DNA of 64,000 nt, from positions 7,541,793 through 7,605,792 of the forward strand of contig CM032659.1 of NCBI GenBank assembly GCA_019095985.1. Reading direction: 5' to 3'. The position numbers were made by a program, and so were the translations under genes. The notes beneath the pieces are model-generated. The model was not told the origin of the DNA, made no database searches, and saw nothing but the letters and a program-made list of their open reading frames with translations. This document shows, piece by piece, positions 61,828 through 64,000 of the stretch (position 1 is the stretch's first letter; each line of letters opens with the position of its first letter). The DNA comes from Streblospio benedicti. Taxonomy: Eukaryota; Annelida; Polychaeta; Spionida; Spionidae.

Positions 61828-63104
61828 CTACAGCACAAAATACACAGGATGGACTCTTCTGTAAGCCCCTTATTTTGCTTTCAGGTTATGGAACAAATTA
61901 TGAAGTCCAAAATGTACTAAAGTTATTTGAAATCACAAATTTTCGCATCTTCAATGCTTTATCAAGTGAAAAATGTTATTTGTGATTTCAAATAAATTTA
62001 GTACTATTTGGACTTCATACTTTGTTCTGTTTTGATATAATATGGTACGAGCAGCTCCATGAACTTTTTATACTAGGATTTCAGGTTATGGAATCAGAAT
62101 GAGGGGTTCATCTCCAAAATTATTGCATTGATTTGTATTAAACTTTGTCAGTATACGTAAAAAACATCTCCTAGTCTAACATCTATGAAAATTCATGGCA
62201 AGTATTTGACAGTGTTTGTTAAAGGAAACTTTAATTTCGGAAACAGTTTAATAAAAGGAGTACACTACTTCAAAACCTTGGCTGAAAAGTAGCAAGAAAG
62301 AACAACAAAACTATAACTGAAACCATATGCTACATACCCAATACATTGAGTTATATATGAGGCCAATATAAATACATATGATTGAAAGAACAATGAAATA
62401 TTACCATGTGATGATTCACTATCCGGCTCGCTCTTTTAAAAGACGTTGTATGTCTTCTGTTATCTTTTGCTGCGCTGATTGTCACATAGTTTTTATTCTA
62501 TTAGCAGTCACGGACAATAATTTATGCATAATTTATATTGAAAATGTATTTGGCGTGTTTACATTTTATTGTTGACGCTCTACGCGTAAATGAGTACGTC
62601 CACATACGTACGTCAGCATATGTAGCTACGTTATTTCAACATACGTTAAACGTTGTCTTTTTCAGAACTGGGGTCGAATACGATTTTCGATTTCCATTAC
62701 AATTACCTTTCAGTGATAATAATTTCTTGCAGTATACAGTAAAGCCATGTATTTTGCAACCACAAGTAAAATGAGACGGACAGTGTCATTACAGAAAGTG
62801 AAACTATATATTGGAAAAAAAAGATTGAAAAATTGTGTTTTTATATATGTTTAGCAGTAATTACCAACAATAACGAATCAACTGGTCATCTTCATATACA
62901 GATCACGATATAGATCTAATTCTCGTACACTTACACAACCATGCGGACTTGACAATTATGGCATGGAACTGTTTTTACCAAACAAAGTAAATGTCTAAGA
63001 TCTAATACACGTGTTCTGTAACCCCTCGATATTGCCTAGCTGTACAAGTTCCCCTCTACATTGCATTACGAAATTGATCACGTGATTGCAACGTGAAAGA
63101 GAGA
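61828..63104. other. Upstream region of the C1q gene
   Basis: It should hold the start-codon exon of the C1q gene unless that lies beyond the window. No convincing ATG exon with a phase-0 donor was identified. The palindrome at 61.9 kb is listed separately. Confidence 0.4.
61890..62027. repeat. 138-bp palindrome next to the C1q gene
   Basis: Left arm GAACAAATTATGAAGTCCAA...AAATCACAAAT pairs with right arm ATTTGTGATTTCAAATAAAT...TTGGACTTCATACTTTGTTC. The arms are about 50 bp with a 36-bp loop. The direct repeat TTTCAGGTTATGGAA lies just left of it and again at about 62080. Confidence 0.7.
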
Positions 63105-64000
63105 CACGTAAACCCAACACCTGGCAATTAATTGAAGCCTCGACCCAAGATAACTACGATGGAAGTGATAGGAGGGGACAAAGCAAGGAAGAAGTCATTG
63201 TTCAATAAGCCAGAAGATAAACCAACAGAAAGACAGAAGCGAATGATGATTGCATTAGCATTGAAAACTGGAGTAGAAGTGGTGATGAAGAATCACCTGT
63301 ACAGATTCGAAAAGCCTCGCCTCCCATAGGACTGCTGAAGCAGTATCTCTAGTAAGTTACACTGGGATAGGATTGATAAAAAAACTTAGAGACGCAGGGT
63401 CGAATAAAATCACTGATGTACCTTCGGTACGTGGATGACAGCAATTATGTTGGACAGGAATTACCAGCCGGGGCAAGAAAGATGGAAATGGTAAGATCAT
63501 AGTTAAAAAGAAGAGAATGTGGAAGAAGACAGGCTGGTCCCAGGAGACCTGAGGACAGCGCTCGATAGCCAACAAAATATATGGCTTCATACAGGTGGAT
63601 TATTACATGCCAACGGGTCATGCCTATACTTGACATAGCAGTTAAAATAGAGACAACGTAATATACGAGTATTACAGAAAGCGAGATGGTAAACGTTATG
63701 TACTGATGGCCAATCAGCCATTTACAGAATGAGGAAGGCCAGTCTGGTTCAAGAAGTGGCCTTAAGAAATACCTCAAGAAGGGTAGACGAGAGGTTAAAA
63801 GAACATTTACCTGAAAGTTTAGTGGCACCGTGATAGAAGAGGGCGTAAAGCGTATGAGAAGCAATTGGAAAGAGCTGAGAGGGGAGAAATACATTGTATA
63901 GGCCTGGGTATGCGGAGGAGGAAAGGATAAGAAAGAAAATGAGAACAAGAGTTCTTGGTGTAAACCGTTTGACACTGTGGTGTTTATACCACCGACACCA
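63105..64000 (+). mobile_element. Decayed Penelope-like retroelement, reverse transcriptase part, running off the window
   Basis: Translated segments match the reverse-transcriptase region of the GIY-YIG Penelope-like elements seen in cnidarians and other invertebrates. They are a stretch ERQKRMMIALALKTGVEVVM with KNHLYRF, then the catalytic-site motif LRYVDDSNYV, then a C-terminal region with NTSRRVDERLKEHLPE. The pieces lie in the same order as in the family but in different frames, so the copy is broken in several places. The downstream part lies outside the window. The family assignment is from memory of the motif order and is moderately secure; that it is a reverse transcriptase is more secure. 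Confidence 0.6.

Overview
The window looks like nuclear DNA of a marine invertebrate animal. The genes have spliced exons with consensus GT..AG borders, and the intergenic and intronic space is long and AT-rich. There are very long dinucleotide microsatellites, tRNA-derived SINEs and several families of short inverted-repeat transposons. The gene content (a cGAS/Mab-21-like protein with ankyrin repeats, a triple-C1q secreted protein, a Ly6-like exon, a Penelope-like fragment) fits amphioxus, hemichordates, molluscs or brachiopods. I cannot settle the phylum from the sequence alone.

Layout. 1-22 kb is gene-poor. It holds minisatellites, a (GT)n tract of about 350 bp, a (CA)n tract of about 250 bp, MITEs, a 1-kb perfect-axis foldback element (14.6-15.6 kb), CAG/CAA and GAA runs, and one plausible but unidentified Cys-rich exon at 17.7 kb (minus). 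22.26-29.83 kb holds the most interesting gene: a two-exon plus-strand gene for a protein of about 1,487 residues with degenerate and canonical ankyrin repeats and a C-terminal Mab-21/cGAS-like nucleotidyltransferase domain. The GS, E-x-D and third-Asp catalytic signature is intact in that domain. Its 3.1-kb intron carries a 1.2-kb element with long inverted repeats. 30-38.8 kb is again gene-poor. 38.9-41.7 kb encodes a 20-finger C2H2 zinc-finger protein with a visible triplication of a five-to-six-finger block. It runs tail-to-tail (30 bp apart) into a minus-strand exon for a Ly6/three-finger-type protein.

47.2-49.2 kb holds the last three exons of a minus-strand gene for a secreted-looking Cys-rich protein with two related CPGCPxC modules. 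49.9-50.5 kb is a cluster of tRNA-derived SINE copies in both orientations. 57.4-61.8 kb is a minus-strand gene whose eight recognised exons join in phase into a signal-like segment plus three tandem C1q domains. One of its introns appears to be of the GC-AG type. The right edge (63.1-64.0 kb) is a decayed Penelope-like retroelement reverse transcriptase.

The ankyrin/cGAS-like gene and the C1q gene both belong to families used in invertebrate innate immunity, but nothing in the sequence shows that they act together. All exon joins are predictions from splice consensus, phase and domain continuity. No searches were run.
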